From: an uncultured Gammaproteobacteria bacterium
Lineage (GTDB): Bacteria > Pseudomonadota > Gammaproteobacteria > SZUA-152
Length of the DNA: 46,756 nt
Reading direction: 5' to 3'
NCBI GenBank assembly: GCA_913009875.1
Contig: CAJVYS010000009.1
Span: forward strand, 1-46,756
Every line of letters begins with the position of its first letter. Positions within the stretch are counted from its first letter, which is position 1. The notes beneath the pieces are model-generated. The model saw only the letters and a program-made list of their open reading frames with translations, searched no databases and was not told the DNA's origin. Below are positions 8,315-17,329 of this stretch, one piece after another. The position numbers were made by a program, and so were the translations under genes.

Positions 8315-8971
8315 ATGGAAGATTTGACCTTGGTTCAGCGCATCGCGGTGTGGGCGCTGCCCGTACTATTTGCCATCACCGTGCATGAAGTGGCGCACGG
8401 CTGGGTGGCGCGCAAACTGGGCGACCCCACCGCCATGATGCTGGGCCGCCTGACCCTTAACCCCCTCAAGCATATCGACCCCATTGGCACCATCCTGGTG
8501 CCTTTGGTGCTGATGTTTCTCGGCGGGTTCATCTTCGGCTGGGCGAAGCCGGTGCCGGTGACCTGGGAGAATCTGAAGAATCCCAAGCGCGACATGGCGC
8601 TGGTGGCCATTGCCGGGCCGCTGTCCAATCTGCTCATGGCCATCGCCTGGGCCTTTGTGATGAAGCTGGGTTTCTCCCTGGGGCAGGGGGTGGAGTGGCT
8701 GGCTTGGCCACTGATCTATATGGGTGGGGCGGGGATCACCATCAACGTGGTGCTGTGTCTGCTCAATCTGCTGCCCATTCCGCCGCTGGATGGCGGGCGT
8801 GTGCTGTCGGGGTTGTTGCCCGGGCCCTGGGCCTGGCGGCTCAACCAGTTGGAGCCCTATGGCTTTTTCATCCTCGTCGGTCTGCTGGCCACGGGGCTGT
8901 TGGGCAAGATACTGGGGCCACCGCTGTCCGTGGTGCAGATGGCCTTGTTTCGTCTTGCGGGAGTGGGTTAA
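8315..8971 (+). CDS. Site-2 protease family (M50) membrane metalloprotease
   Basis: This is a 218-aa multi-pass membrane protein of the short, PDZ-less M50B group. HEVAH (H24, E25, H28) is the zinc HExxH motif in the first helix. NLLPIPPLDGG near residue 152 is the second conserved motif, whose Asp is the third zinc ligand. Members cut transmembrane segments of regulators inside the membrane; the substrate here is unknown. The gene lies upstream of trpS, as is common in proteobacteria, separated from it by a REP hairpin. The decayed PEP-enzyme gene diverges from the same region. Confidence 0.9.
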   Translation: MEDLTLVQRIAVWALPVLFAITVHEVAHGWVARKLGDPTAMMLGRLTLNPLKHIDPIGTILVPLVLMFLGGFIFGWAKPVPVTWENLKNPKRDMALVAIAGPLSNLLMAIAWAFVMKLGFSLGQGVEWLAWPLIYMGGAGITINVVLCLLNLLPIPPLDGGRVLSGLLPGPWAWRLNQLEPYGFFILVGLLATGLLGKILGPPLSVVQMALFRLAGVG

Positions 8972-9007
8972 GCATCTCTCTGGGCTGGATTTCCCGCTGC
9001 GTGCGGC

Positions 9008-9082
9008 GTATTTGTAGGAGCGGCTTTAGCCGCGATAGCTCGGTAGCAAGTCTTTCGCGGCTAAAGCCGCTCCTACAAATAC
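9008..9082. repeat. REP hairpin, GCTTTAGC type
   Basis: Near-perfect arms GTAGGAGCGGCTTTAGCCGC and its complement lie within 9008-9082, including a few extra paired bases at the foot. It sits between the site-2 protease gene and trpS. Confidence 0.85.
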
Positions 9083-9154
9083 CCTGTCGGCTTGCCGCGG
9101 GGTGGTTTGTTAAACAATAAGAATTTTTCGTCAATATTTGAGAGGGAATACGGT

Positions 9155-10375
9155 TTGAGTTCTTCGGTTCCGAGCCAATATCATCGCGTGCTGTCGGGCA
9201 TGCGTCCCACGGGTAAGCTGCATCTGGGCCACTACCATGGTGTGCTGAAAAATTGGGTGCGGTTACAACATGAGCACGAATGTTTTTTCTTCGTTGCCGA
9301 CTGGCATGCCCTGACCACTCACTACGAAGATCCGTCAATCATCGGCGACAGCGTGTGGGAAATGATCATCGACTGGCTGGCGGCGGGCGTCAGTCCCGGC
9401 TCGGCGAAACTGTTTATCCAGTCGCAGGTGCCGGAGCACGCCGAGCTGCACCTGCTGCTGTCGATGATGACACCCCTCAGCTGGCTGGAGCGCGTGCCCA
9501 CCTACAAGGACCAGCAGGAGGCGTTGAAGGAAAAGGACCTGGCGACCTATGGCTTCCTCGGCTACCCGTTGCTGCAAAGTGCCGACATCCTCATTTATAA
9601 GGCCGGCCAGGTACCGGTGGGTGAGGACCAGGTGGCGCACGTCGAACTGACCCGCGAGGTGGCGCGGCGCTTCAATCATCTCTATGGCCGTGAGCGTGGT
9701 TTCGAGGCAAAGGCGGAGGCGGCCATCAAGAAGATGGGGAAGAAAAACGCCAAGCTTTACAATAGTTTACGCAAACGTTTTCAGGAGCAGGGTGACCATG
9801 GAGCGTTGGCAACTGCACAGGCCCTGTTGGAGTCGCAGGGCAATATCACTCTCGGTGACCGTGAGCGCCTGTTCGGCTATCTCGAAGGCGGTGGCCGCAT
9901 CATTCTGCCCGAACCAAAGGCCCTGCTCACGGATGCCTCGAAGATGCCGGGACTGGACGGGCAGAAAATGTCCAAGTCCTACGGCAATACCATCCCCCTG
10001 CGCGCCGACCCCAAGCAGGTCGAGCAGAATCTGCGCACCATGCCCACCGACCCGGCGCGCGTGCGCCGCACCGATCCCGGCGATCCCGGCAAGTGCCCGG
10101 TGTGGCAGCTGCATGCGGTCTATTCCGACGACGCCACCCGCAAGTGGGTCAATGAGGGCTGTCGTTCCGCCGGCATCGGTTGTATCGACTGCAAGCAGCC
10201 GGTGATCGAGGCGGTGCTGGCCGAGCTGGCGCCGATCCGCGAGCGCGCGCAGGAATACATCGACAATCCCAAGCGGGTGCGCAGCATCATCAACGAGGGC
10301 AACGAGGCCGCCCGCGACGTCGCCCGCGACACCCTGGAAGAGGTGCGCGAGGCCATGGGGCTTGTGTATTCCTGA
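9155..10375 (+). CDS. trpS: Tryptophanyl-tRNA synthetase
   Basis: This class I aminoacyl-tRNA synthetase charges tRNA-Trp with tryptophan in the cytoplasm. The HIGH motif is HLGH (residues 23-26 from the chosen start) and KMSKS is present near residue 270 (LDGQKMSKSYGN). It belongs to the longer bacterial TrpRS type, with an inserted lysine-rich segment (KKMGKKNAKLYNSLRKRF) in the middle. The ORF track begins at TTG 9092, inside repeat-adjacent sequence. I prefer TTG 9155, because AGAGGG at 9141-9146 is well spaced and the protein then begins MSSSVPSQYHRVLSGMRPTG. Its TGA overlaps the scpA ATG (TGATG), showing translational coupling. Confidence 0.93.
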   Translation: MSSSVPSQYHRVLSGMRPTGKLHLGHYHGVLKNWVRLQHEHECFFFVADWHALTTHYEDPSIIGDSVWEMIIDWLAAGVSPGSAKLFIQSQVPEHAELHLLLSMMTPLSWLERVPTYKDQQEALKEKDLATYGFLGYPLLQSADILIYKAGQVPVGEDQVAHVELTREVARRFNHLYGRERGFEAKAEAAIKKMGKKNAKLYNSLRKRFQEQGDHGALATAQALLESQGNITLGDRERLFGYLEGGGRIILPEPKALLTDASKMPGLDGQKMSKSYGNTIPLRADPKQVEQNLRTMPTDPARVRRTDPGDPGKCPVWQLHAVYSDDATRKWVNEGCRSAGIGCIDCKQPVIEAVLAELAPIRERAQEYIDNPKRVRSIINEGNEAARDVARDTLEEVREAMGLVYS

Positions 10376-11274
10376 TGAGTGGCGATACCCCCCAAGCCAC
10401 GGACACGGCAGCGGACCAGCCGCCCGAGCAGGGTGAGCGGGTGGCGGACGCGCCGCCGCACAATCCGCAGCAGGAAGAGATGCCCTTCGCGGTGGTGCAG
10501 GGCGAGGCGGTGACCACTCTGCCCAAGGATCTGTATATCCCGCCGGAGGCGCTGGAGGTGTTCCTGGAGGCCTTCGAGGGGCCGCTGGATCTGCTGCTGT
10601 ACCTCATCAAGCGCCAGAACCTGGAGGTGCTCGACATCCCCATCGCCGAGATCACCCGGCAGTACATGGAATACGTCGAGATGATGAAGGAGCTGAATCT
10701 GGAGCTGGCGGCGGATTATCTGGTGATGGCCGCGATGCTGGCGGAGATCAAGTCGCGCATGCTGCTGCCGCGCCCGGTGGAAGTGGACGACGAAGATGAC
10801 CCGCGCGCTGAACTGGTGCGGCGGCTGCAGGAATACGAGCGCTTCAAGCAGGCGGCGGAAGACATCGACGAGCTGCCGCGCCTCAACCGCGATGTGTTCC
10901 AGGCCTCGGCCAAGACGCCCGACCTCAAGCTTATCAAGCCCGAGCCGGAGGTGGACCTGCGCGAACTGATCACCGCCTTCCGCGAGGTGCTGACACGCGC
11001 TGAAATGTTCACCAGTCATCAGGTCACCATGGAATCCCTGTCCGTGCGCGAGCGCATGTCCGAGATTCTGGATCGGGTGCCCGCGGACCGATTCATGCCC
11101 TTCAGCAGCCTGTTCACGCCGGAAGAAGGGCGTCTGGGCGTGGTGGTGACCTTTCTCGCCATCCTTGAGCTGGTGAAAGAATCCCTGCTCGAACTGATCC
11201 AGACCGACCCCTTCGAACCCGTACACGTCAAGGTTCGGGCGCAGCTCAGCACTGAACCCGAACTGGAATTTTGA
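10375..11274 (+). CDS. scpA: Segregation and condensation protein A
   Basis: ScpA is the kleisin subunit that bridges the heads of the SMC ATPase in the bacterial condensin complex, acting with ScpB in chromosome compaction and segregation. The protein is 299 aa. It has an acidic, disordered first 50 residues, then the conserved FEGPLDLLLYLIKRQNLEVLDIPI block, and a C-terminal winged-helix region (FLAILELVKESLLELIQTDPF). The track ORF starts at 10180 inside trpS; the real start is ATG 10375, overlapping the trpS stop. scpB follows 17 bp later. Confidence 0.93.
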   Translation: MSGDTPQATDTAADQPPEQGERVADAPPHNPQQEEMPFAVVQGEAVTTLPKDLYIPPEALEVFLEAFEGPLDLLLYLIKRQNLEVLDIPIAEITRQYMEYVEMMKELNLELAADYLVMAAMLAEIKSRMLLPRPVEVDDEDDPRAELVRRLQEYERFKQAAEDIDELPRLNRDVFQASAKTPDLKLIKPEPEVDLRELITAFREVLTRAEMFTSHQVTMESLSVRERMSEILDRVPADRFMPFSSLFTPEEGRLGVVVTFLAILELVKESLLELIQTDPFEPVHVKVRAQLSTEPELEF

Positions 11275-11291
11275 GGTGAGGTAACGATGCC

Positions 11292-12155
11292 ATGTCATTG
11301 AACCCCGAAAAGACCAAGAATATTGTCGAAGCGGCGCTGCTGGCCGCCGGCCAGCCGCTGTCCATCGATCGCCTGCTGACCCTGTTCCTGGATGAATACC
11401 AGCCCTCGCGTGACGAGCTGTGCGCCGCGCTCGCCAGCCTCGCCGAGGATTGCGAAGGCCGCGGTATCGAGCTGGTGGAGGTCGGTTCTGGCTTTCGCTA
11501 CCAGGCACGGCAGGACTACGCACAGTGGGTGGCACGGCTGTGGGAAGAAAAGCCCACGCGTTATTCCCGCGCCCTGCTGGAAACGCTGTCGCTGGTGGCC
11601 TATCGTCAGCCCGTTACGCGTGGCGAGATCGAGGACATCCGCGGCGTCAGTGTCAGCTCGCACATCATGAAGACCCTGCAGGAGCGCGAGTGGGTAAAGG
11701 TGGTTGGCCATCGCGACGTGCCCGGCAAGCCGGCCATGTATGCCACCACGCGTCAGTTCCTCGATTACTTCAGTCTCAAGGGCCTGGGCGACCTGCCCAC
11801 CCTGGCGGAGATCCGCGACATCGACAGTATCAACGCCGAGCTGGATCTGGCGGAGCCGGGTAGCGAGCACGCCGGCGGGGAAAGCAAGGCGGAGGACGCC
11901 CCGGCCAGCCAGATGTCCATCGATGAGATTGTGGCGGCGGAGGCAGCGGCAGTTGAGGCCGCCGAAGCGCGTGGCGAAAGTGACGCCGAGGCAGGTGGCG
12001 ACGAAACGGGCGTCGCCGACACGGACGACGAAATGTCGGTGGGCGGGGAAGCCGTTACCGCCGAGACTGTTGAGAGTGCGCAATCCTCCCCTGAAGAAAA
12101 CGTCGACACGGCGGACGAACACGCCCGAAAATCACCTGCGGAAGCCCCCCAGTGA
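11292..12155 (+). CDS. scpB: Segregation and condensation protein B
   Basis: ScpB is the winged-helix partner of ScpA in the SMC-ScpAB condensin. Residues about 8-185 hold the two winged-helix domains (KNIVEAALLAAGQPLSIDRL, ALLETLSLVAYRQPVTRGEI, DIRGVSVSSHIMKTL, GKPAMYATTRQFLDYF). The last 100 residues are an acidic, Ala/Glu-rich tail of low complexity, longer than in most ScpB proteins and probably disordered. The start at ATG 11292 follows GAGGTGAGG. The end overlaps the rluB GTG start (GTGA), so the operon is tightly coupled. Confidence 0.93.
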   Translation: MSLNPEKTKNIVEAALLAAGQPLSIDRLLTLFLDEYQPSRDELCAALASLAEDCEGRGIELVEVGSGFRYQARQDYAQWVARLWEEKPTRYSRALLETLSLVAYRQPVTRGEIEDIRGVSVSSHIMKTLQEREWVKVVGHRDVPGKPAMYATTRQFLDYFSLKGLGDLPTLAEIRDIDSINAELDLAEPGSEHAGGESKAEDAPASQMSIDEIVAAEAAAVEAAEARGESDAEAGGDETGVADTDDEMSVGGEAVTAETVESAQSSPEENVDTADEHARKSPAEAPQ

Positions 12156-12970
12156 GTGAAAAGTTGCAAAAAGTGCTGGCCCGCGCCGGCTTCGGCTCGC
12201 GCCGGGAAATCGAAGGCTGGATCAGCGAAGGCCGCGTCAAGGTCAACGGCAAGGTGGCCACCCTCGGCGACCGCGTCGATCCGGCCACCGACCGTCTCGA
12301 AGTGGACGGCAAGCGCATCCACCCGGGCAAGCTGAAGGACAAGCGCACCCGCGTGCTGGCCTATCACAAGCCGGTGGGCAAGGTCTGTACTCGCCACGAC
12401 CCGGAAAAACGCCCGACCATCTATGAAGATCTGCCGTCACTGGCCGGTGGCCGCTGGATCAGCGTTGGCCGGTTGGACCTCAATACCGGCGGCCTGCTGT
12501 TGCTCACCACCGACGGCGAACTGGCCAACCGGCTGATGCATCCCTCGCAGCAGATCGAGCGCGAATATGCCGTGCGCGTGCTCGGTGAAGTCACCCCGCA
12601 GATGCTGAAAAACATGCAGGATGGCGTCGAACTGGAGGACGGCAAGGCCCACTTCGATGCCATCCGCGACGTTGGTGGCGAGGGCGCCAATCACTGGTAT
12701 CACGTTATTCTGCGCGAAGGCCGCAACCGCGAAGTGCGCCGCCTGTGGGAATCCCAGGGGGTGCAGGTCAGCCGCCTGCATCGGGTGCGTTTCGGCCCCA
12801 TTGCCTTGCCGCGCTGGCAGAAGCCGGGACGCTGGGAAGACCTGGATGAAAAGACCATCGAACGTCTGCTGGGCATGAGCGGACTGACTACCAAGGTGGG
12901 CCAGCATGGCGCCAGCAAGGCCTTTCAGAAAAAGCGCCCGCGCAAGGCACCGCACGCACGGCGGCGCTGA
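12152..12970 (+). CDS. rluB: 23S rRNA pseudouridine(2605) synthase RluB
   Basis: RluB-type pseudouridine synthase; in E. coli RluB modifies U2605 of 23S rRNA. The protein is 272 aa, with an S4 RNA-binding domain at residues 3-48 (KLQKVLARAGFGSRREIEGW) and the catalytic motif GRLDLNTGGLLLLT with Asp109. GRNREVRRLWESQG is the conserved later motif. The tail after 250 is basic. The start is GTG 12152, overlapping the scpB stop by four bases. The neighbourhood scpA-scpB-rluB is widely conserved and supports RluB over RluE/RluF. Confidence 0.92.
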   Translation: MSEKLQKVLARAGFGSRREIEGWISEGRVKVNGKVATLGDRVDPATDRLEVDGKRIHPGKLKDKRTRVLAYHKPVGKVCTRHDPEKRPTIYEDLPSLAGGRWISVGRLDLNTGGLLLLTTDGELANRLMHPSQQIEREYAVRVLGEVTPQMLKNMQDGVELEDGKAHFDAIRDVGGEGANHWYHVILREGRNREVRRLWESQGVQVSRLHRVRFGPIALPRWQKPGRWEDLDEKTIERLLGMSGLTTKVGQHGASKAFQKKRPRKAPHARRR

Positions 12971-13019
12971 GTTTGGCCCGACCCCGGTGCCAAAATCTTA
13001 GGAATTTTCACTGCTGTCT

Positions 13020-13048
13020 CTCGTGACATCGCTCTGCGGTGTCACGAG
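13020..13048. repeat. CTCGTGACA hairpin
   Basis: Perfect 9-bp arms CTCGTGACA/TGTCACGAG around an 11-nt loop. A diverged relative (CTCGTGACACGGCTCTGCGC) lies at 26866-26891, so this is a repeat rather than a unique terminator. There is no T-run. Confidence 0.55.
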
Positions 13049-13082
13049 CAATTTGGACCCGATCTTTTGCCGGGATTGAGAA

Positions 13083-13119
13083 AAGAAGCTCCCCCTAGGC
13101 AAGCAAGAAGGGGCTTCTT
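13083..13119. terminator. Hairpin between convergent rluB and metE, possible terminator
   Basis: AAGAAGC(T)CCCC pairs with GGGGCTTCTT. On the minus strand the stem is followed by TTTT, so it could terminate metE transcription. The T-run is short, hence low confidence. Confidence 0.4.
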
Positions 13120-13123
13120 ACTG

Positions 13124-13210
13124 GTAGGTTGGCGGTGAGCCTGCGAACCCCAACATCGGCGGGTGAAACGGCCTTTGTTGTTGGGGTTCACAGGCTCACC
13201 ACCAACCTAC
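13124..13210. repeat. Long GTAGGTTGG inverted repeat
   Basis: Outer arms GTAGGTTGG/CCAACCTAC and inner GGTGAGCCTG...CAGGCTCACC with AACCCCAAC/GTTGGGGTT. Same general design as 44241-44319. Confidence 0.75.
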
Positions 13211-13221
13211 GATTTTTGCCG

Positions 13222-15516
13222 TCAGGCCGCCGAGGCGGCCGCCTTCTCGCGCAACACTTCCGCCGCACTCACCATGTTTTCCAGCGCCCGCTCGACCTCC
13301 GGCCAGCCGCGGGTCTTGAGTCCGCAGTCGGGGTTGATCCACAGGCGCTCGGCGGGGATGCGTTGCGCGGCCTTTTCCATCAATGACACGATCTGCGCGA
13401 TCTCCGGCACGTTCGGCGAATGGATATCGTATACGCCGGGGCCGATTTCGTTGGGGTAGTGGAAGTCCTCGAAGACGTCCAGCAGCTCCATGTCGGAACG
13501 TGAGGTCTCGATGGTGATCACATCGGCATCCATTTCGGCGATGGAGGCGATGATGTCGTTGAACTCCGAATAGCACATATGGGTGTGGATCTGGGTGACG
13601 TCATCGACGCCCGAGGCGGTAATGCGGAAGGCCCGCACCGCCCAGTCCAGATAGCGTTTCCAGTCGGCCTTGCGCAGCGGCAGGCCCTCGCGCAGGGCGG
13701 CCTCGTCGATCTGGATGATGCCGATGCCGACGGCCTGCAGATCCTGCACTTCGTCACGCAGGGCGAGGGCGATCTGCTCGCAGGTTTCGGCGCGCGGCTG
13801 GTCGTCGCGCACGAAGGACCAGTTGAGAATGGTCACCGGGCCGGTGAGCATGCCCTTCACCGGCTTGTCTGAGAGTGACTGGGCGTAGCGGGCCCAATCC
13901 ACCGTCATCGGCCGTGGGCGGTTGACGTCGCCAAACAGCACTGGAGGCTTTACGCAGCGCGAACCATAGGACTGCACCCAGCCGTTGCTGGTGAAGGCAA
14001 AGCCCGCCAGCTGTTCGCCGAAATACTCCACCATGTCGTTGCGTTCGGCTTCGCCGTGCACCAGTACGTCCAGCCCCAGGGCCTCCTGCCGCTGGATGGC
14101 CTCATTGATTTCTGCCTGAATCTGCTCACGATAGGTGCTCTCAGCCAGCTTGCCCTGTTTGAAGTCGCGGCGCACGCGGCGGATCGCCGGCGTCTGCGGA
14201 AAGGAGCCGATGGTGGTGGTCGGATACAGAGGCAGATTGAAGGCCTTGTGTTGTTCAATGCTGCGCTGCGGATACGGGCTGTTGCGCCGGGTCATCTCGT
14301 CTGTGATGGCGGCGACGCCTTCGCGCACGGCCGGGTTGTGGGTGCGCTCGGACTGGTGGCGTGAGGCGACGGCTGTACGGGAAATGCCCAGGGTCTCACT
14401 CATTGTTGCCTCGCCCTGGTCCAGCACTTGCTGCAGGGTGGCGATCTCCCCGACCTTTTGCACCGCAAAGGCCAGCCAGGATTTGATCCCGGCATCCAGC
14501 GTGTCTTCACCGTCCAGATCCACCGGCACATGCAGCAGTGAGCAGGAGGGTGCGATCCATAGCCGCTCGCCGAGACGTGCCTTGAGGGGTGAAAGGATCT
14601 CCAGGACGGCGTCGAGATCGGTACGCCAGATGTTGCGGCCGTCGACGATGCCCACGGACAGCACCTTGTAGGCCGGCAGCTTGTCCAGCACGATGGCGAG
14701 TTCCTGCGGGGCACGCACCGCGTCGACATGCAGACCGTCCACCGGCAAGCGGCAAGCGAGGTCGAGGTTGTCCTGCAGGGGGCCGAAGTAGGTCGCCAGC
14801 AGGTGCTTCAGGCCCGGGGTCTGTAAACGGGTGTAAGTGGACTCGAAGGCGTTTCGCCAGGCCTGCGGCAGATCCAGGGCGAGGATGGGCTCGTCGATCT
14901 GCACCCATTCGACGCCCTGTTCTTTGAGGTGCAGCAGAAGTTCACCGTAGACACTGATCAGCCCGTCCAGCAGGTCCAGTTTGTCGAAATCGCCGCCCCG
15001 GGTCTTGCCCAGCCACAGCCAGGTCAGTGGGCCGGGCAGCACGGCCTTCACCGCGTGGCCCAGCGCCTGTGCCTCGGTCACCTGCTCGAACAGACGTGAG
15101 GAAGACAGCGCAAATGACTGATTGTACTCCAGTTCCGGCACGATGTAGTGATAGTTGGTATCGAACCACTTGGTCATCTCGCAGGCCGCCGACGGGGTGC
15201 CGCTGGGGGCGCGGCCACGGGCCATGCGGAAATAGGTGTCGAGATCGACGTCACCGCCTTCCCAGCCGAAACGCGGGGGCACCACGCCCAGGGCGGTGGT
15301 CAGGTCCAGCAGGGTGTCGTAGAAGGAGAAGTCGCCGACGGGGATCAGATCCAGCCCCTTGTCCGCCTGCAGTTGCCAGTGGCGGGCGCGCAGTTCGCGG
15401 CCAACCTGTTCCAGTTGTTCAGCGTCGATATCGCCGTGCCAGTAAGCCTCTTGTGCCTTTTTCAGTTCCCGCTGGGCACCGATGCGGGGGAAGCCCAGGT
15501 TGTGTGTGGTGGTCAT
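13222..15516 (-). CDS. metE: Cobalamin-independent methionine synthase
   Basis: MetE transfers the methyl group of 5-methyltetrahydropteroyl-tri-glutamate to homocysteine, the last step of methionine synthesis, without B12. The protein is full length at 764 aa. The N-terminal domain opens [20 protein letters not shown]. The C-terminal catalytic domain opens [15 protein letters not shown] and carries zinc ligands in HTHMCYSEF (near residue 647) and NPDCGLKTR (Cys near 730). The start is ATG 15516. It is transcribed divergently from metR across a 115-bp region with two MetR-type boxes, so homocysteine-dependent activation by MetR is the expected control. No cobalamin riboswitch fits in the gap. 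Confidence 0.96.
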   Translation of the reverse strand: MTTTHNLGFPRIGAQRELKKAQEAYWHGDIDAEQLEQVGRELRARHWQLQADKGLDLIPVGDFSFYDTLLDLTTALGVVPPRFGWEGGDVDLDTYFRMARGRAPSGTPSAACEMTKWFDTNYHYIVPELEYNQSFALSSSRLFEQVTEAQALGHAVKAVLPGPLTWLWLGKTRGGDFDKLDLLDGLISVYGELLLHLKEQGVEWVQIDEPILALDLPQAWRNAFESTYTRLQTPGLKHLLATYFGPLQDNLDLACRLPVDGLHVDAVRAPQELAIVLDKLPAYKVLSVGIVDGRNIWRTDLDAVLEILSPLKARLGERLWIAPSCSLLHVPVDLDGEDTLDAGIKSWLAFAVQKVGEIATLQQVLDQGEATMSETLGISRTAVASRHQSERTHNPAVREGVAAITDEMTRRNSPYPQRSIEQHKAFNLPLYPTTTIGSFPQTPAIRRVRRDFKQGKLAESTYREQIQAEINEAIQRQEALGLDVLVHGEAERNDMVEYFGEQLAGFAFTSNGWVQSYGSRCVKPPVLFGDVNRPRPMTVDWARYAQSLSDKPVKGMLTGPVTILNWSFVRDDQPRAETCEQIALALRDEVQDLQAVGIGIIQIDEAALREGLPLRKADWKRYLDWAVRAFRITASGVDDVTQIHTHMCYSEFNDIIASIAEMDADVITIETSRSDMELLDVFEDFHYPNEIGPGVYDIHSPNVPEIAQIVSLMEKAAQRIPAERLWINPDCGLKTRGWPEVERALENMVSAAEVLREKAAASAA

Positions 15517-15585
15517 GTCGGTTGCCTCTGAAGATTGTTTGCGAAAGAGTTTGACTTGCTGGACAGTATGCGGCGCGCATAGAAT

Positions 15586-15598
15586 TGAGTAAAACTCA
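15586..15598. promoter_or_regulatory. MetR-type box 1
   Basis: TGAGTAAAACTCA is a perfect dyad fitting the TGAA-N5-TTCA class of MetR sites. It lies between metE and metR. Confidence 0.65.
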
Positions 15599-15616
15599 TA
15601 GTTCTAATAAACATCA

Positions 15617-15629
15617 TGAGGTAAATTCA
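15617..15629. promoter_or_regulatory. MetR-type box 2, overlapping metR ribosome-binding site
   Basis: TGAGGTAAATTCA, centred 31 bp (about three helical turns) from box 1. The GAGG in it is also the only Shine-Dalgarno for the metR ATG at 15632, so bound MetR would cover its own translation start region in DNA. Confidence 0.6.
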
Positions 15630-15631
15630 TA

Positions 15632-16516
15632 ATGTTTCTGGAGATACGCCACCTGCGCAGTCTGCTGGCGATACGGGAAACGGGCAATCTGGCGCGCGCC
15701 GCCGAACGCCTGCATGTCACCCAGTCGGCGCTGTCACACCAGATCAAGTCGCTGGAACAGTATTTCGAGGCGCCGTTGTTTCTGCGTAACAGCAAGCCGC
15801 TGCGCCTGACCCCGGCGGGGGAGAAGCTGATCGGGCTGGCCCGGCAGGTGTTGCCGCTGGTGGAGGGGGCGGAGAACGACCTGCGCCGCGTGGCGCGTGG
15901 TGAACTGGGGCGGCTGCACATTGCCATCGAATGTCATGCCTGCTTTGAATGGCTGGCGCCGGTACTCAACCGTTACCGCCAGCAGTGGCCGCAGATCGAG
16001 GTTGATATTCGCGTCGGTGTCAGCTTCGAGGCCCTGCCGGCCCTGCAAAAGGGTGAAGTGGATTTGGTTATCAGTTCCGATCCGCTGAAGAGTACCGACC
16101 TGCAGTTTGCCGAACTGTTTGACTACGAGGCCCTGCTGGTGATGCCGGCCGACCACCCGCTGACGCGCAAGAAGCGCATCCAGCCGGCGGATCTGGCCGG
16201 GGAAACCCTGATCACTTATCCCGTCAACCGCCAGCGGTTGGACGTGTTCAGCCGCTTCCTGCAACCAGCGGGGGTGGAACCGGCGGCGGTGCGCCAGTCG
16301 GAACTGACCTCGGTGATCCTGTTGCTAGTGGCCAGCGGCCGTGGCGTGGCGGTATTGCCGGACTGGGTGCTGCGCGAGGCCGAGCAGGCCGGCACCTTGG
16401 CGACGCGGCCACTGGGTCCGCGCGGCATGAAGGGGATGCTTTATGCCGCCGTGCGCCGGGCGGAATTCGACACAGCCTATCTGCAGGATTTTATCGAGCT
16501 TGCCCGTCGGCGCTGA
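15632..16516 (+). CDS. metR: LysR-family regulator MetR
   Basis: This is a 294-aa LysR-type activator. The winged HTH occupies residues about 4-60 (LRSLLAIRETGNLARAAERLHVTQSALSHQIKSLE), followed by a LysR substrate-binding domain. Divergence from metE and the HVTQSALSHQIK recognition helix support MetR, which in enterobacteria activates metE with homocysteine as co-effector and represses itself. The start ATG 15632 is supported by GAGG at 15618-15621. Confidence 0.92.
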   Translation: MFLEIRHLRSLLAIRETGNLARAAERLHVTQSALSHQIKSLEQYFEAPLFLRNSKPLRLTPAGEKLIGLARQVLPLVEGAENDLRRVARGELGRLHIAIECHACFEWLAPVLNRYRQQWPQIEVDIRVGVSFEALPALQKGEVDLVISSDPLKSTDLQFAELFDYEALLVMPADHPLTRKKRIQPADLAGETLITYPVNRQRLDVFSRFLQPAGVEPAAVRQSELTSVILLLVASGRGVAVLPDWVLREAEQAGTLATRPLGPRGMKGMLYAAVRRAEFDTAYLQDFIELARRR

Positions 16517-16581
16517 GCGGTGATCTCGGCCGATCTTCCCGGTACCTGCCCGCGATTGAGGACATAAAGAAATGACAAAAT

Positions 16582-16644
16582 TGTGGGAGCGGCTTCAGCC
16601 GCGAATACCGGTTAGCCTCATTCGCGGCTGAAGCCGCTCCCACA
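16582..16644. repeat. REP hairpin, GCTTCAGC type
   Basis: Arms TGTGGGAGCGGCTTCAGCCG and complement, foot GTGG, between metR and rpsF. Confidence 0.85.
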
Positions 16645-16716
16645 GTTTCCAAAATAACCAATAACAGTGGCGAGAGAAAAGGCATCGCGGGCGTGCATTG
16701 ACAGCGATTCTTCCGT

Positions 16717-16745
16717 TTGTATTCGCGCGGCCCATGGCGTAGAAT
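16717..16745 (+). promoter_or_regulatory. Candidate promoter of the rpsF operon
   Basis: TTGTAT, 17-bp spacer, TAGAAT. The start would fall near 16752, giving a leader of about 75 nt. A second possible -35 (TTGACA, 16698) lies further upstream with a poorer -10. Confidence 0.5.
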
Positions 16746-16769
16746 TTGCGGCTCGAAAAATCCGGATTA

Positions 16770-16802
16770 ACCTCCTTGCTTCACCGCAACGCTTGCGGGA
16801 GG
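16770..16802 (+). promoter_or_regulatory. Leader hairpin before rpsF, possible S6:S18 site
   Basis: CCTCC near 16770 pairs with GGGAGG near 16796, enclosing a small TTGC/GCAA stem with CACCG in the loop. Autoregulatory S6:S18-binding structures with a conserved CCG are known in rpsF leaders of many bacteria. The match here is by position and general shape only. Confidence 0.35.
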
Positions 16803-16826
16803 CTAAATAACCCAAGAGGAGTGCTC

Positions 16827-17303
16827 GTGAGACACTACGAAATCGTGTTTCTGGTCCATCCTGACCAGAGTGACCAGGTGCCTGCCATGGTCGAAAAGTA
16901 CAAAGACTTCGTCGAAAGCGATGGTGGTACGGTTCACCGCATGGAAGACTGGGGCCGCCGTCAGCTGGCCTATCCCATCAACAAGATCCACAAGGCCCAC
17001 TACGTACTGATGAACATCGAGTGCGGCGACAAGGCCCTGGAAGAAATCGAGACTGCATTCCGCTTCAACGATGCCGTGCTGCGCAACATGGTGATGCGTG
17101 TTAAAGAGGCTGTCACCGAGGCCTCTCCGCTGGCTAAATCCCGCGAAGAGGAATCCCGTGAGCGCAGGCCTGCACCGGCCGCGGCTGAGAAACCAGCTGC
17201 CACGGAAGAGGCCGCCCCGGCTGCCCCCGCAGACAGTGCACCGGCCGCCCCTGCAGACAGCGCACCGGCTGCCGATGCAGCTTCTACAACTTCCGAAGCC
17301 TGA
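16827..17303 (+). CDS. rpsF: 30S ribosomal protein S6
   Basis: S6 is a small-subunit protein that binds 16S rRNA as a dimer with S18. The conserved body is residues 1-100 ([40 protein letters not shown]). The tail after about 105 is long and low-complexity, with repeated APAAPADS units, making the protein 158 aa against the more usual 95-135. The start is GTG 16827, with AGAGGAG at 16815-16821; the track start 16746 lies in the leader. Confidence 0.93.
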   Translation: MRHYEIVFLVHPDQSDQVPAMVEKYKDFVESDGGTVHRMEDWGRRQLAYPINKIHKAHYVLMNIECGDKALEEIETAFRFNDAVLRNMVMRVKEAVTEASPLAKSREEESRERRPAPAAAEKPAATEEAAPAAPADSAPAAPADSAPAADAASTTSEA

Positions 17304-17329
17304 GGAAACCCCTGATCAATTCGTGGAAC

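Noticed and set aside
10120-11535. 471-aa minus-strand ORF across trpS-scpA-scpB
   Set aside because: It is antisense to well-supported genes with matching motifs; low-complexity Arg/His/Gln content marks it as a shadow ORF of GC-rich DNA.
15517-15631. Cobalamin riboswitch upstream of metE
   Set aside because: The gap is only 115 bp and shows no B12-box; MetR boxes explain it.
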